A DNA stretch of 64,000 nucleotides from an uncultured Roseobacter sp. (GTDB lineage: Bacteria; Pseudomonadota; Alphaproteobacteria; Rhodobacterales; Rhodobacteraceae): NCBI RefSeq assembly GCF_947499265.1, contig NZ_CANMNK010000007.1, positions 310,001 through 374,000 of the forward strand, given 5' to 3'. The notes beneath the pieces were generated by a model. That model did not search any database. It was not told the DNA's origin and was given only the letters and a program-made list of their open reading frames with translations. Numbering within the stretch: the first letter of the stretch is position 1; every line of letters starts with the position of its first letter. A program made the translations under genes and the position numbers. Below, in pieces: positions 46,739 to 56,227 of the stretch.

Positions 46739-46767
46739 TTGCCATAGGCCCACAACCCTCCTATACG
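46739..46767 (+). promoter_or_regulatory. Promoter of rpmC and the spc block
   Basis: TTGCCA (46739-46744), a 17-base spacer and TATACG (46762-46767) are followed by the GC-rich GCCCC. The architecture matches the rpsL promoter. It would restart transcription of rpmC-rpsQ-rplN onward after the insert, with a leader of about 80 bases. Confidence 0.65.
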
Positions 46768-46855
46768 GCCCCTTCATCATGAACTCCACGGGAATCAGGG
46801 TGACCAGAGTGCATTGCACGTTGGGCCTTCTCGTGATGTTGAAAGGAAAAAGGCG

Positions 46856-47062
46856 ATGGACGCCAAGGAATTGCACGACAAGACGCCGGACCAGCTGCGT
46901 GAAGAGCTGGCCAATCTGAAGAAAACCTCCTTCAACCTGCGCTTCCAGCAAGCGACAGGCCAGTTGGAGAACCCTGCGCAGATCCGCAAGGCCCGCCGTG
47001 ATGCGGCGCGTGTGAAGACTGTGTTGAACCAAAAAGCAGCCGCCGCTGCAGCATCTGAGTAA
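46856..47062 (+). CDS. rpmC: 50S ribosomal protein L29
   Basis: The 68-residue L29 starts at ATG 46856 with AAAGG upstream. The helical hairpin shows in [20 protein letters not shown] and [20 protein letters not shown], and an Ala-rich tail follows. It lies near the tunnel exit next to L23. It normally follows rplP directly; here it starts a separate unit behind its own promoter, 11 bases before rpsQ. Confidence 0.97.
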   Translation: MDAKELHDKTPDQLREELANLKKTSFNLRFQQATGQLENPAQIRKARRDAARVKTVLNQKAAAAAASE

Positions 47063-47073
47063 GGAGAGCCCTC

Positions 47074-47313
47074 ATGCCAAAGCGTATCCTGCAGGGCGTC
47101 GTCACTTCTGATGCCAACGCACAAACCGTTACCGTTTCCGTAGAGCGCCGCTTTACGCACCCGGTTCTGAAGAAGACCATCCGTAAGTCCAAGAAATACC
47201 GGGCGCACGATGAGAAGAACACGTTCAAAGTGGGCGACAGCGTCCGCATCATCGAATGTGCACCAAAGTCAAAGACCAAACGTTGGGAAGTGCTGGAAGC
47301 CGCTGAGGCCTAA
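47074..47313 (+). CDS. rpsQ: 30S ribosomal protein S17
   Basis: This 79-residue OB-fold protein opens [20 protein letters not shown] and keeps [20 protein letters not shown] and [20 protein letters not shown]. It is a primary 16S rRNA binder. AAGGAGA precedes the ATG. rplN follows after 72 bases, a modest gap with no visible terminator. Confidence 0.98.
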   Translation: MPKRILQGVVTSDANAQTVTVSVERRFTHPVLKKTIRKSKKYRAHDEKNTFKVGDSVRIIECAPKSKTKRWEVLEAAEA

Positions 47314-47385
47314 AGCACCAACCGCTTAATCGAAACCCTGGGGATACGGCCACGCATCGGCCCCCCAAAGGTCGGGAGAAACCAA

Positions 47386-47754
47386 ATGATCCAGATGCAG
47401 ACCAACCTGGATGTTGCTGACAACTCAGGCGCGCGCCGTGTTCAGTGCATCAAGGTCCTGGGTGGTTCCAAGCGTAAATACGCATCCGTCGGCGACATCA
47501 TTGTCGTGTCGGTCAAGGAAGCCATCCCCCGCGGTCGTGTGAAGAAAGGTGACGTCCGTAAGGCCGTTGTTGTTCGCACTGCCAAGGAAGTCCGCCGCGA
47601 AGACGGCACCGCGATCCGTTTTGACCGCAACGCCGCCGTCATCCTCAACAACAACAACGAACCCATCGGTACCCGTATCTTTGGTCCGGTTGTGCGTGAG
47701 TTGCGTGCGAAGAACTTCATGAAAATCATCTCACTTGCGCCGGAGGTGCTGTAA
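47386..47754 (+). CDS. rplN: 50S ribosomal protein L14
   Basis: The 122-residue L14 opens [20 protein letters not shown] and keeps the [20 protein letters not shown] core and [13 protein letters not shown]. It forms intersubunit bridges with 16S rRNA and binds the silencing factor RsfS. The last base of its stop is the first of the rplX ATG, so translation is coupled. Confidence 0.98.
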
Positions 47755-48059
47755 TGGCTGCCAAACTTCGCAAAGGTGACAAGGTCATCGTTCTGGCCGG
47801 TAAGGACAAGGGCAAGACGGGCAATATCACGTCTGTGGACCCGAAATCCAACAAGGCCATCGTGGACGGCATCAACATCGCCATCCGCGCCACCCGTCAG
47901 TCCCAGGAAAGCCAGGGCGGCCGCATCCCGAAAGCGATGCCGGTCGATCTGAGCAATCTGGCCATCGTTGACGCAAAAGGCAAAGCCACACGCGTCGGCT
48001 TCAAAATGGACGGCGACAAGAAAGTGCGTTTTGCCAAGACAACAGGGGACGTGATCTGA
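47754..48059 (+). CDS. rplX: 50S ribosomal protein L24
   Basis: The 101-residue L24 carries a KOW motif in [20 protein letters not shown] and a conserved [18 protein letters not shown] block. It starts assembly of the 50S subunit. GGAGGTG precedes the ATG, which overlaps the rplN stop by one base; the stop in turn overlaps the rplE ATG. Confidence 0.98.
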   Translation: MAAKLRKGDKVIVLAGKDKGKTGNITSVDPKSNKAIVDGINIAIRATRQSQESQGGRIPKAMPVDLSNLAIVDAKGKATRVGFKMDGDKKVRFAKTTGDVI

Positions 48060-48622
48060 TGCTCGACACTGCAAATTACACCCCGCGCCTGAAAGCTGCC
48101 TATGCGGACACGATCCGCGCGGCGATGAAGGAAGAGTTCGGCTATAAGAACGACATGCAGATCCCGCGTCTGGACAAGATTGTTCTGAACATTGGCTGCG
48201 GTGCCGCCGCCGTGCGCGACAGCAAGAAAGCCAAATCAGCGGTCGAAGATCTGACGCTGATCGCGGGCCAGAAGGCATTGACCACCACGGCCAAGAAATC
48301 CATCGCGGGTTTCCGGGTCCGTGAGGATATGCCGATGGGCGCGAAAGTAACCCTGCGCGGCGACCGCATGTATGAATTCCTCGATCGTCTGATCACGATT
48401 GCAATGCCTCGTATCCGCGACTTCCGCGGCGTATCGGGCAAGTCTTTTGACGGGCGTGGCAACTATGCCATGGGTCTGAAAGAGCATCTGGTGTTCCCGG
48501 AGATCAACTTCGACAAGATCGATGAGAACTGGGGAATGGACATTGTGATCGCCACAACGGCGCAAACCGATGCTGAAGCAAAGAGCCTGTTGAAAGCTTT
48601 CAACATGCCTTTCAACAGCTGA
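48059..48622 (+). CDS. rplE: 50S ribosomal protein L5
   Basis: This 187-residue L5 shows [18 protein letters not shown], the [20 protein letters not shown] region and [20 protein letters not shown]. It binds 5S rRNA and touches the P-site tRNA. Its ATG shares a base with the rplX stop, and rpsN follows after 16 bases. Confidence 0.98.
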   Translation: MLDTANYTPRLKAAYADTIRAAMKEEFGYKNDMQIPRLDKIVLNIGCGAAAVRDSKKAKSAVEDLTLIAGQKALTTTAKKSIAGFRVREDMPMGAKVTLRGDRMYEFLDRLITIAMPRIRDFRGVSGKSFDGRGNYAMGLKEHLVFPEINFDKIDENWGMDIVIATTAQTDAEAKSLLKAFNMPFNS

Positions 48623-48638
48623 TCGGGAGGGAATAGAT

Positions 48639-48944
48639 ATGGCTAAGAAATCTATGATCGAACGCGAGAAGAAGCGCGAAGCTCTGGTTGCGAAATACGC
48701 TGCTAAGCGCGCCGAACTCAAGGCAATCGTGAATGACCAGGAAAAGCCGATGGAAGAGCGTTTCCGCGCCTCCCTGAAGCTGGCGAAACTGCCGCGTAAC
48801 TCGTCAGCTGTGCGTCTGCACAACCGCTGCCAGTTGACCGGTCGTCCACACGCCTACTATCGCAAACTGAAAATTTCGCGGATCGCGCTGCGGGACCTTG
48901 GCTCGAACGGCCAAATCCCCGGCATGGTCAAGTCGAGCTGGTAA
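48639..48944 (+). CDS. rpsN: 30S ribosomal protein S14 (zinc-free type)
   Basis: The 101-residue length and the lack of a CxxC pair mark the long, zinc-independent S14. The family C-terminus [20 protein letters not shown] is intact. It joins the 30S head late in assembly. GGGAGG precedes the ATG; rpsH follows after 12 bases. Confidence 0.98.
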   Translation: MAKKSMIEREKKREALVAKYAAKRAELKAIVNDQEKPMEERFRASLKLAKLPRNSSAVRLHNRCQLTGRPHAYYRKLKISRIALRDLGSNGQIPGMVKSSW

Positions 48945-48956
48945 GGAGCGCATCAG

Positions 48957-49349
48957 ATGAACGATCCTATCGCAGATATGCTGACACGCATCCGGAACTC
49001 CTCGATGCGCGGTAAATCCACCGTCCACACGCCTGCCTCCAAGCTGCGCGCCTGGGTGCTGGATGTGCTTGCGGACGAGGGCTACATCCGTGGTTATGAG
49101 AAGACCACCGGTGCCGATGGTCATCCGGCGATCGAAATCAGCCTCAAGTACTACGAAGGCGAACCTGTCATTCGCGAACTCAAGCGGGTCTCCAAGCCCG
49201 GGCGTCGTGTTTACATGGGCGTCAATGACATCCCCGTTGTCCGTCAGGGCCTGGGCGTGTCGATTGTCTCCACCCCCAAGGGTGTGATGTCTGACCAAGC
49301 AGCACGCAGCGCCAACGTTGGTGGCGAAGTGCTCTGCACCGTCTTCTAA
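48957..49349 (+). CDS. rpsH: 30S ribosomal protein S8
   Basis: The 130-residue S8 opens [20 protein letters not shown] and ends with the conserved [20 protein letters not shown] block. It binds the central domain of 16S rRNA; in gammaproteobacteria it represses the spc operon at rplE. AAGGAG lies upstream. rplF follows after 11 bases. Confidence 0.98.
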   Translation: MNDPIADMLTRIRNSSMRGKSTVHTPASKLRAWVLDVLADEGYIRGYEKTTGADGHPAIEISLKYYEGEPVIRELKRVSKPGRRVYMGVNDIPVVRQGLGVSIVSTPKGVMSDQAARSANVGGEVLCTVF

Positions 49350-49360
49350 GGAGAGATTGC

Positions 49361-49894
49361 ATGTCTCGTATTGGTAAAAAACCGGTCGAACTGCCCAGCG
49401 GTGTATCCGCCTCCGTAAGCGGTCAGACCATCGAAGTGAAAGGCCCGAAAGGCACGCGTTCGTTCAATGCAACGGATGATGTCTCGCTGGCCGTCGAGGA
49501 CAATGTTGTCACCATCACGCCGCGCGGCAAATCCAAGCGTGCGCGTCAGCAGTGGGGCATGTCCCGCACGATGGTTGCAAACCTTGTCACCGGCGTCACC
49601 GAGGGCTTCAAGAAAGAGCTGGAAATCCAGGGTGTGGGTTACCGGGCGCAGATGCAGGGCAACACCCTGAAGCTGAACCTCGGCCTGAGCCACGACGTGG
49701 ATTACACCGCGCCCGACGGCGTGACCGTAACCGCTCCAAAGCAAACCGAAGTTGTGGTGGAAGGCATTGACGAACAGCTTGTTGGTCAGGTCGCCGCGAA
49801 CATCCGCGCTTGGCGTAAGCCCGAGCCCTACAAGGGCAAAGGCATCCGCTACAAGGGCGAGTTCATCTTCCGCAAAGAAGGCAAGAAGAAGTAA
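49361..49894 (+). CDS. rplF: 50S ribosomal protein L6
   Basis: The 177-residue L6 has its two homologous domains: [20 protein letters not shown] at the start and the signature [20 protein letters not shown] at the end. It sits by the factor-binding centre. AAGGAGAG precedes the ATG, and rplR follows after 11 bases. Confidence 0.98.
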   Translation: MSRIGKKPVELPSGVSASVSGQTIEVKGPKGTRSFNATDDVSLAVEDNVVTITPRGKSKRARQQWGMSRTMVANLVTGVTEGFKKELEIQGVGYRAQMQGNTLKLNLGLSHDVDYTAPDGVTVTAPKQTEVVVEGIDEQLVGQVAANIRAWRKPEPYKGKGIRYKGEFIFRKEGKKK

Positions 49895-49905
49895 GGACGC
49901 AAGAC

Positions 49906-50265
49906 ATGGCAAACAGCAAAAGACAACTGTTCTTGAAGCGCCGCCTGCGCGTTCGGAACAAACTCCGCAAGGTCAACGCAGGTCGCGTGCGCCTTTCGGT
50001 TCACCGCTCGAACAAGAACATCTCCGTGCAATTGATCGACGATGTGGCTGGCAAAACACTCGCCGCCGCCTCGACGCTCGAAAAAGCGCTGGGTGTTGTG
50101 GGCAAGAACAACATCGAAGCGGCCACCAAGGTCGGGGCTGAAATCGCGAAACGCGCGAAAAAAGCCGGTGTTGAAGAAGCCTACTTTGATCGTGGCGGGT
50201 TCCTCTTTCATGGGAAGGTCAAGGCCGTTGCCGACGCCGCCCGCGAAGGTGGTCTGAAGATCTAA
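49906..50265 (+). CDS. rplR: 50S ribosomal protein L18
   Basis: This 119-residue L18 has the basic opening [20 protein letters not shown], then [20 protein letters not shown] and the C-terminal [20 protein letters not shown]. It binds 5S rRNA with L5. AAGGA lies before the ATG. A 104-base gap precedes rpsE, longer than elsewhere in the block, with TTGACA at 50327 but no matching -10. Confidence 0.98.
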   Translation: MANSKRQLFLKRRLRVRNKLRKVNAGRVRLSVHRSNKNISVQLIDDVAGKTLAAASTLEKALGVVGKNNIEAATKVGAEIAKRAKKAGVEEAYFDRGGFLFHGKVKAVADAAREGGLKI

Positions 50266-50369
50266 GAACTGAAGGTCGCCCCACACGGGCGACCTCGATG
50301 ATCCGGGGGCTTTGGCTCACTTGGATTGACACAATCGGGCGCTGGCCCACTGAATGAAGGATGTTCTCA

Positions 50370-50948
50370 ATGGCAGAACGTGAAAACCGTCGCGGCAACC
50401 GCCGGGACCGTGACGAAGCACCGGAATTTGCCGACCGTCTGGTCGCGATCAACCGCGTGTCCAAAACCGTTAAAGGTGGTAAGCGCTTTGGTTTCGCAGC
50501 CCTCGTGGTTGTGGGCGACCAAAAAGGCCGTGTCGGCTTTGGCAAAGGTAAAGCGAAAGAGGTCCCCGAGGCCATTCGCAAAGCCACCGAGCAGGCCAAG
50601 CGCCAGATGATCCGCGTGCAACTGCGCGAAGGTCGGACACTGCACCACGACATGGAAGGCCGTCATGGCGCCGGTAAAGTGGTCATGCGCACCGCCCCTG
50701 AGGGTACCGGGATCATCGCCGGTGGTCCGATGCGGGCTGTTTTCGAGATGCTGGGCGTCAAGGACGTTGTGTCCAAGTCCATCGGCTCGCAGAACCCTTA
50801 CAACATGATCCGCGCCACCATGGACGGTCTGCGTAAGGAAAGCTCGCCCCGGTCTGTCGCGCAGCGTCGCGGCAAGAAAGTGGCTGATATTCTGCCCAAG
50901 CGGGAAGACAATGTTGAGTCGTCCGCCCAAGTGGCTGAGGAGGCATAA
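50370..50948 (+). CDS. rpsE: 30S ribosomal protein S5
   Basis: From ATG 50370 (GAAGG nine bases upstream; the ATG at 50361 has no room for it) the product is 192 residues. The double-stranded RNA-binding part includes [20 protein letters not shown], and the C-terminal domain includes [21 protein letters not shown]5 contributes to decoding fidelity. rpmD starts 2 bases after its stop. Confidence 0.98.
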   Translation: MAERENRRGNRRDRDEAPEFADRLVAINRVSKTVKGGKRFGFAALVVVGDQKGRVGFGKGKAKEVPEAIRKATEQAKRQMIRVQLREGRTLHHDMEGRHGAGKVVMRTAPEGTGIIAGGPMRAVFEMLGVKDVVSKSIGSQNPYNMIRATMDGLRKESSPRSVAQRRGKKVADILPKREDNVESSAQVAEEA

Positions 50949-50950
50949 GC

Positions 50951-51139
50951 ATGGCCAAGACTATTGTTGTGAAACAGATCGGCTCCCCGATCCGCCGCCC
51001 CGCCAAACAGCGCGCAACGCTGATCGGCCTGGGCCTGAACAAAATGCACAAGACCCGCGAGCTGGAAGACACACCTTCCGTGCGCGGCATGATCAACTCG
51101 GTCAGCCATATGGTCGAGATCGTGGAAGAACGAGACTAA
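50951..51139 (+). CDS. rpmD: 50S ribosomal protein L30
   Basis: The 62-residue protein has the short bacterial L30 fold: [20 protein letters not shown], then [25 protein letters not shown] precedes the ATG. rplO usually follows at once, but here a hairpin terminator, an unknown minus-strand gene and a structured element intervene (1.1 kb). Confidence 0.97.
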   Translation: MAKTIVVKQIGSPIRRPAKQRATLIGLGLNKMHKTRELEDTPSVRGMINSVSHMVEIVEERD

Positions 51140-51160
51140 GCGTTTCGCACTACTGAAATT

Positions 51161-51196
51161 GAAAGCGCCCCGCAGGAAACTGGGGGACGCTTTTCA
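51161..51196. terminator. Hairpin terminator between rpmD and the minus-strand ORF
   Basis: GAAAGCG pairs with CGCTTTT at the base, with an imperfect GC-rich upper stem (CCCGCAG with CTGGGGG) and a GAAA loop. It lies 22 bases after rpmD and touches the stop of the convergent ORF, so it may serve both directions. The U-tract is short. Confidence 0.65.
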
Positions 51197-51934
51197 ATGG
51201 AAGTGTTTCTCAAGTCGGTTGTGAACTTCGTAAGCCTCGGCGGCAAGCTGATCTGCACTAAGTATGCGGGCTACAAAGGAAACACAGAGAACTCCCCGGA
51301 AAAACTGGTTGTCAAAATCATGTCGGTGATCTTTTAGAAGACTCGACTCTGGGTAACCGGTTAGTCGAAAACTTCTTCTCTTTGGGTCGTAGAGCTCAAG
51401 AAGTTGCGGCGCAGCTGCGTGGAGGTAACCAGAATATAGACGACTAAGATATGCCGATACCGCGATTGCGCTGTGATCGGTTGCTCTTTCTGGGTTCACT
51501 TGAGATAAGTACCTCCTCACGGTTTTTCGGGGAATGCTCCATCGATTTCTTTGATGGCCTGAGAACTCGCGAAATTCGGGCTCGTTTGCCCAAAAATTTT
51601 GGAGGTATCTTTGGTGGTCTTCTGTTTTCGAGAACCCGAAGAATGGCATTCCAAGGAAGAGAATATCCTCGTGTATCTCGTCCAGTGTTCGCTGCAAGGT
51701 GGACAACTCTTGCAAGAAGCCTTGCGCTAACAATAGCTGTCCGGCGTGAAGACTGCTTATGTATCTCGCCAGCTTCAGCAGTAGGGCGGCTTCGATGTTT
51801 TCCTTTTCGAACCTGAATGCGGTCTTTTCGCGAACAGACTGCGGTTGTGGAAGCGGATGCTCGTTTTGAAGTTGCTCGAATGCGCTGGTGTACCATCGCA
51901 GTGGCGGGATTGGTCTGTCGTCTGAGTTGCTCAT
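51194..51934 (-). CDS. Hypothetical helical protein between rpmD and rplO
   Basis: The ATG at 51934 opens 246 residues with no signal peptide or membrane helix. It is mostly helical and charged (EKENIEAALLLKLARYISSL; LQELSTLQRTLDEIHEDILF), with aromatic-rich loops and a C-terminal YEVHNRLEKHFH. I do not recognise the family. Base composition is AT-richer than the ribosomal genes, and it runs against them, so it has probably been acquired. Nothing adjacent points to a role. Confidence 0.6.
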   Translation of the reverse strand: MSNSDDRPIPPLRWYTSAFEQLQNEHPLPQPQSVREKTAFRFEKENIEAALLLKLARYISSLHAGQLLLAQGFLQELSTLQRTLDEIHEDILFLGMPFFGFSKTEDHQRYLQNFWANEPEFREFSGHQRNRWSIPRKTVRRYLSQVNPERATDHSAIAVSAYLSRLYSGYLHAAAPQLLELYDPKRRSFRLTGYPESSLLKDHRHDFDNQFFRGVLCVSFVARILSADQLAAEAYEVHNRLEKHFH

Positions 51935-51971
51935 ATGTTGATGCTCCGCTAATCGCTACTCGATTTCAACA

Positions 51972-51994
51972 GCCCGTGATCCCCGATCACGGGC
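51972..51994. repeat. 9-bp hairpin upstream of the unknown ORF
   Basis: GCCCGTGAT (51972-51980) pairs perfectly with ATCACGGGC (51986-51994) around CCCCG. It lies about 40 bases upstream of the minus-strand ORF start and overlaps the left end of the larger element at 51991-52117. Confidence 0.6.
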
Positions 51995-52117
51995 AGCGCC
52001 CGACCGCCCCCATGGGCGGGCGCTTCGCGCCCCGGGGGGGGTAAACCCCGCTGCGGCCTCAAAAGGTCCCCCGGACCTTTTGCAAGACGGCCTTCGCCCC
52101 GCGGTCGGGCCCTGCCC
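51991..52117. repeat. 127-bp nested inverted-repeat element
   Basis: The outer arms are GGGCAGCGCCCGACCGC (51991-52007) and GCGGTCGGGCCCTGCCC (52101-52117), complementary at 16 of 17 positions. Inside are GGGCGC/GCGCCC (52018-52032) and a perfect 9-bp hairpin AAAAGGTCC/GGACCTTTT (52061-52081). The stretch is extremely GC-rich. It looks like a REP/BIME-type repeat or a structured RNA. It holds no ORF. Confidence 0.75.
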
Positions 52118-52141
52118 TTCCGATGCGCTCAAACTGCACCC

Positions 52142-52170
52142 TTGATCCATCCTCCAACCCCGTCTATACG
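52142..52170 (+). promoter_or_regulatory. Promoter of rplO-secY-adk
   Basis: TTGATC (52142-52147), a 17-base spacer and TATACG (52165-52170) are followed by CCCAC. The -10 and discriminator are almost the same as at rpsL (CTATACGCCC in both). It gives rplO a leader of about 85 bases. Confidence 0.65.
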
Positions 52171-52261
52171 CCCACGATCACCCCTGAGGTGACAGAATCG
52201 AAACGCCGTGTTTGCCCGCTCCCGTCGCTGGGGGGTACATCCGGCCAAAGGAGAAGCGACA

Positions 52262-52744
52262 ATGAAACTGAATGAACTGTCTGACAACGCAGGCGCCACC
52301 AAGAAACGCAAGCGCGTGGGCCGTGGCCCCGGATCCGGCACCGGTAAAATGGGTGGCCGGGGTATCAAAGGTCAGAAATCCCGCTCGGGCGTGGCAATCA
52401 ATGGGTATGAAGGCGGGCAGATGCCGCTCTACCAACGTCTGCCAAAGCGTGGCTTCAACAAGCCAAACCGCAAATCATACGCAGTTGTGAACCTGGGCCT
52501 GATCCAGAAATTCATCGACGCCAAAAAGATCGACGCCAAGAAAACCATCACCGAAGACGTTTTGGTCGAGTCCGGCCTTATTCGCCGTAAATTGGACGGT
52601 ATTCGCGTTCTGGCAAAGGGCGAAGTGACCGGCAAGCTGACCATCGAAGTGACCGGCGCATCGAAATCTGCCGTGGAAGCGGTGGCAAAAGCAGGCGGAT
52701 CGCTGACTGTGGCAGCCCCTGCGGCGGCTGAAGCGGACGCTTAA
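52262..52744 (+). CDS. rplO: 50S ribosomal protein L15
   Basis: From ATG 52262 (AAAGGAGAAG upstream) the product is 160 residues. The glycine-rich, basic N-terminal tail [20 protein letters not shown] is typical of L15, followed by [20 protein letters not shown]. It penetrates the 50S core. It restarts the spc block behind its own promoter and precedes secY by 119 bases. Confidence 0.97.
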   Translation: MKLNELSDNAGATKKRKRVGRGPGSGTGKMGGRGIKGQKSRSGVAINGYEGGQMPLYQRLPKRGFNKPNRKSYAVVNLGLIQKFIDAKKIDAKKTITEDVLVESGLIRRKLDGIRVLAKGEVTGKLTIEVTGASKSAVEAVAKAGGSLTVAAPAAAEADA

Positions 52745-52863
52745 GCCCAAGGAATAGGCTTGTGGGCGGCGGTCTCGCCGCTTACATAAGCTAACGAGTT
52801 TTCCTTTACGCCGCCCGCCGCAACCGGCCCGGGCGGCGTAACCGTACTGAAAGAGAGCCCTTC

Positions 52864-54231
52864 ATGGTATCTGCCGTTGAAAATATGGCTGCAAACACCA
52901 GCTGGTCCGCGCTGGGTAAAGCAACCGACCTGCGCAACCGCATCCTTTTCACACTTGGCCTGCTGATCGTTTACCGTCTGGGCACTTTTATCCCGGTGCC
53001 CGGGATCGACGGCGTGGCCCTGCGCGAGTTCATGGAGCAGGCGGGGCAGGGCATTGGCGGCATGGTCAGCATGTTCACTGGCGGTGCGCTGGGGCGGATG
53101 GGCATTTTTGCCCTCGGGATCATGCCCTATATCTCGGCCTCGATCATCGTGCAGCTTCTGACCTCGATGGTGCCCAAGCTGGAACAGCTGAAGAAAGAAG
53201 GCGAGCAGGGTCGCAAGAAGATCAACCAATACACCCGTTTCGGCACGGTTTTCCTCGCCACGCTGCAGGCCTACGGTCTCGCGGTGAGCCTGGAAGCGGG
53301 CGATATCGTCACCGATCCGGGGCTCTTTTTCCGCGCCTCCTGCGTGATCACGCTGGTCGGCGGGACCATGTTCCTGATGTGGCTGGGTGAACAGATCACA
53401 GCGCGTGGCATCGGCAACGGTATTTCGCTGATCATCTTCGTCGGCATCATCGCCGAGGTGCCTGCCGCCATGGCGCAGTTCTTCGCCTCTGGTCGCTCCG
53501 GTGCGATCAGCCCGGCGGTGATCATCGGCGTGATTGTCATGGTGATTACGACGATCATGTTCGTGGTCTTCATGGAGCGGGCGCTGCGGAAGATCCACAT
53601 TCAATATCCGCGCCGTCAGGTGGGCATGAAGGTCTATGACGGCGGCTCCAGCCACCTGCCGGTCAAGGTCAACCCAGCGGGCGTGATCCCGGCGATCTTT
53701 GCCTCGTCACTGCTACTGCTGCCGGTCACAATCAGCACGTTTTCGGGCAATTCAACCAATCCGATCATGTCGTGGCTGCTGGCCAACTTCGGCCCCGGAC
53801 AGCCGCTTTATCTGACGTTCTTCGTCGTGATGATCATCTTCTTTGCCTATTTCTACACCTTCAACGTCAGCTTCAAACCTGACGATGTGGCGGACAACCT
53901 GAAAAACCAGAACGGCTTTGTCCCAGGCATCCGGCCCGGCAAGAAGACCTCGGAATATCTGGAATATGTGGTCAACCGCGTGCTGGTGCTGGGCTCCGGC
54001 TATCTGGCAGCGGTCTGTCTGCTGCCGGAAATCCTGCGCGGGCAATTCGCCATCCCGTTCTACTTTGGTGGTACTTCCGTGCTGATTGTGGTCTCTGTAA
54101 CCATGGACACGATCCAGCAAGTGCAAAGTCACCTTCTGGCCCACCAATACGAAGGCCTGCTTGAAAAGTCGCAGCTGCGCGGCAAATCTGGCGGTAAAAC
54201 ACGCAAGAAACGGAGCCCCGTCCGCCGATGA
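52864..54231 (+). CDS. secY: Protein translocase subunit SecY
   Basis: The 455-residue channel protein has ten membrane helices. The plug-region segment [20 protein letters not shown], the first-helix motif [17 protein letters not shown], and the cytoplasmic loop [10 protein letters not shown] are diagnostic. The C-terminus is basic ([13 protein letters not shown]). With SecE (17081-17278) it forms the translocon. Its stop overlaps the adk ATG (ATGA). Confidence 0.98.
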   Translation: MVSAVENMAANTSWSALGKATDLRNRILFTLGLLIVYRLGTFIPVPGIDGVALREFMEQAGQGIGGMVSMFTGGALGRMGIFALGIMPYISASIIVQLLTSMVPKLEQLKKEGEQGRKKINQYTRFGTVFLATLQAYGLAVSLEAGDIVTDPGLFFRASCVITLVGGTMFLMWLGEQITARGIGNGISLIIFVGIIAEVPAAMAQFFASGRSGAISPAVIIGVIVMVITTIMFVVFMERALRKIHIQYPRRQVGMKVYDGGSSHLPVKVNPAGVIPAIFASSLLLLPVTISTFSGNSTNPIMSWLLANFGPGQPLYLTFFVVMIIFFAYFYTFNVSFKPDDVADNLKNQNGFVPGIRPGKKTSEYLEYVVNRVLVLGSGYLAAVCLLPEILRGQFAIPFYFGGTSVLIVVSVTMDTIQQVQSHLLAHQYEGLLEKSQLRGKSGGKTRKKRSPVRR

Positions 54232-54872
54232 ATATAATACTGCTGGGGCCTCCCGGGGCTGGTAAGGGGACGCAGGCGCGTCACCTCGTTGAAACGCGCG
54301 GCATGGTGCAGTTGAGCACGGGCGATATGTTGCGTGAGGCCAAGGACTCCGGCACGGAAATGGGTAAGGTCGTTGCGGATGTGATGGCGCGTGGTGCGCT
54401 GGTGACCGATGAGATCGTGATTGGTCTGATCCGCGAGAAACTGGAAACGGTCAAAGCCAACGGGTTCATCTTCGACGGCTTCCCACGCACGCTGGCGCAG
54501 GCCGATGCGCTGGGTGATTTGCTGGAGACCGAGGGCGAAACCCTTGATGCCGTGATCGAGATGCGGGTGGATGACAGCGCTTTGGTCGCGCGGATCGTGG
54601 CGCGGTCGACCTGCGCGATGTGCGGTGAAGTTTACAACGATGCCACCAAACCCATTCCGGCCGATGGCAAATGCACCAACTGCGGTGGCACCGAATTCAA
54701 GCGCCGGGCGGATGACAATGAGGAAAGCCTCAAGACCCGTCTGATGGAATACTACAAGCAGACTTCGCCGTTGATCGGCTACTATTATGCCAAGGGCATG
54801 TTGTCCCGTGTGGATGGCCTGGGTGCGATCGAGGCAGTCCAGGGCGAGATCCAGAACGCGCTGGACGCGTAG
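54228..54872 (+). CDS. adk: Adenylate kinase (zinc-lid type)
   Basis: This 214-residue enzyme makes 2 ADP from ATP and AMP. The P-loop is [10 protein letters not shown] (residues 7-16) and the AMP-site motif is DGFPRT. The long LID carries four cysteines (Cys129, Cys132, Cys149, Cys152), so it should bind zinc. It overlaps secY by four bases. Confidence 0.98.
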   Translation: MNIILLGPPGAGKGTQARHLVETRGMVQLSTGDMLREAKDSGTEMGKVVADVMARGALVTDEIVIGLIREKLETVKANGFIFDGFPRTLAQADALGDLLETEGETLDAVIEMRVDDSALVARIVARSTCAMCGEVYNDATKPIPADGKCTNCGGTEFKRRADDNEESLKTRLMEYYKQTSPLIGYYYAKGMLSRVDGLGAIEAVQGEIQNALDA

Positions 54873-54881
54873 GGACCTGCG

Positions 54882-55103
54882 ATGACGCTGCGCGCGAGTG
54901 AGGGTGACAAGACGGTTTATCTGAAGATCGGCGTCTTTTACAAACCTGATACCGGTCACATCCACATCGCGCATGGTGGTGAAGAAGGGTTCATTACAAC
55001 GGTGAGCCCTGATCCAGCCAGCAAACGTGGTAACCCCAATCTTTACTGGCACCTTGCGGATTGCCTTCGTGCGAAAGGCATGCCCGCGCCTGACAAGGAA
55101 TGA
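54882..55103 (+). CDS. Small conserved-looking hypothetical protein
   Basis: The 73-residue frame starts at ATG 54882, nine bases after adk. It has no signal peptide or membrane helix. The sequence (VYLKIGVFYKPDTGHIHIAH, ending PDPASKRGNPNLYWHLADCL) looks like a compact beta-rich domain, but I cannot name it. Codon use matches its neighbours, and it is probably co-transcribed with secY-adk. Confidence 0.6.
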   Translation: MTLRASEGDKTVYLKIGVFYKPDTGHIHIAHGGEEGFITTVSPDPASKRGNPNLYWHLADCLRAKGMPAPDKE

Positions 55104-55154
55104 GGGTCAGATTTCACGAAAGCGCGGAGCCGCGCTGGAAAAAATACTGAAGGG

Positions 55155-55183
55155 TTGACGCCTTTCCCAAAAGCCCATAACAC
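55155..55183 (+). promoter_or_regulatory. Probable promoter of rpsM-rpsK
   Basis: TTGACG (55155-55160), a 17-base spacer and TAACAC (55178-55183) lie about 155 bases before rpsM. The -35 and spacing are good and the -10 is fair. A small AGCGCG/CGCGCT hairpin (55121-55136) lies just upstream. Confidence 0.5.
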
Positions 55184-55339
55184 GCGCTATCTCTAACGAG
55201 AATCAATTTGTCCTGAGGGTCGCTCCCGAAAGACAAGATCACCTGATCAGCTGACGCCCGGCGGCCTTTTGTGCTCCGGGCTTCGTTTGTGAAAAAAGGG
55301 TCTGGCACTACGGACCCGCAACGAAAAGGAATACTCCAC

Positions 55340-55708
55340 GTGGCACGTATTGCCGGCGTAAACATCCCGACTGCAAAGCGGGTTCCCATCGCCCTCACTT
55401 ACATCACCGGTATCGGCAACGCCTCTGCGAAAGCGATTTGCGAAGCGGTTGGTATCGACGCGGCCCGCCGGGTCAATGAACTTTCCGACGCCGAAGTGCT
55501 GTCTGTGCGCGAGCACATCGACGCCAACTACACCGTCGAAGGGGATCTGCGGCGCGACACGCAGATGAACATCAAGCGTCTGATGGACCTGGGTTGCTAC
55601 CGTGGCCTGCGCCACCGTCGTAACCTGCCGGTTCGCGGCCAGCGCACCCACACCAATGCTCGTACCCGCAAAGGCCCCGCGAAGGCCATTGCCGGTAAGA
55701 AGAAATAA
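55340..55708 (+). CDS. rpsM: 30S ribosomal protein S13
   Basis: The 122-residue S13 starts at GTG 55340, with AAAAGGA nine bases upstream. It opens [20 protein letters not shown] with the helix-two-turn-helix [17 protein letters not shown], and ends in the basic tail [20 protein letters not shown], which contacts tRNA. rpsK follows after 15 bases. Confidence 0.97.
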   Translation: MARIAGVNIPTAKRVPIALTYITGIGNASAKAICEAVGIDAARRVNELSDAEVLSVREHIDANYTVEGDLRRDTQMNIKRLMDLGCYRGLRHRRNLPVRGQRTHTNARTRKGPAKAIAGKKK

Positions 55709-55723
55709 GGGAGGGTCTGACCG

Positions 55724-56113
55724 ATGGCACGTGATAAAGTACGCGTTAAGAAAAAGGCCAGCAAGAACATCGCCGCAGGTGTGGCGCATGTGAACAGCTC
55801 CTTCAACAACACCAAGATCCTGATTTCCGATGTGCAGGGCAATGCGATCTCCTGGTCGTCTGCTGGCACCATGGGCTTCAAAGGCTCGCGGAAATCCACA
55901 CCCTATGCCGCCCAGATGGCGGCAGAGGATGCGGGCCGCAAGGCGCAGGAGCATGGCGTCAAAACGCTGGAAGTTGAAGTGCAGGGGCCAGGCTCTGGCC
56001 GTGAAAGCGCGCTGCGCGCTCTGGCTGCTGCCGGGTTCAACATCACCTCGATCCGTGATGTGACCCCGATGGCGCATAACGGCTGCCGCCCGCCGAAGCG
56101 CCGCCGCGTTTAA
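55724..56113 (+). CDS. rpsK: 30S ribosomal protein S11
   Basis: This 129-residue S11 keeps the [20 protein letters not shown] block and the C-terminal [20 protein letters not shown]. It lines the mRNA exit on the platform. AGGGAGG precedes the ATG. A 114-base gap to rpoA holds TTGACA (56121) without a good -10 and a weak CCGTG/CACGG hairpin. Confidence 0.98.
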   Translation: MARDKVRVKKKASKNIAAGVAHVNSSFNNTKILISDVQGNAISWSSAGTMGFKGSRKSTPYAAQMAAEDAGRKAQEHGVKTLEVEVQGPGSGRESALRALAAAGFNITSIRDVTPMAHNGCRPPKRRRV

Positions 56114-56227
56114 GCACAAGTTGACACTCTGGGACCGTGTGTTTTTGCACGGCCCCATTTCGCTTTTTTGAAACCTCGAGAGTCTTCACCTTTAGGACAT
56201 GGGGCGTAGACAAGAATGGAGGGACGC

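Noticed and set aside
50327-50332. TTGACA before rpsE as an internal promoter
   Set aside because: No -10 box is found at 16-18 bases; only GC-rich sequence follows.
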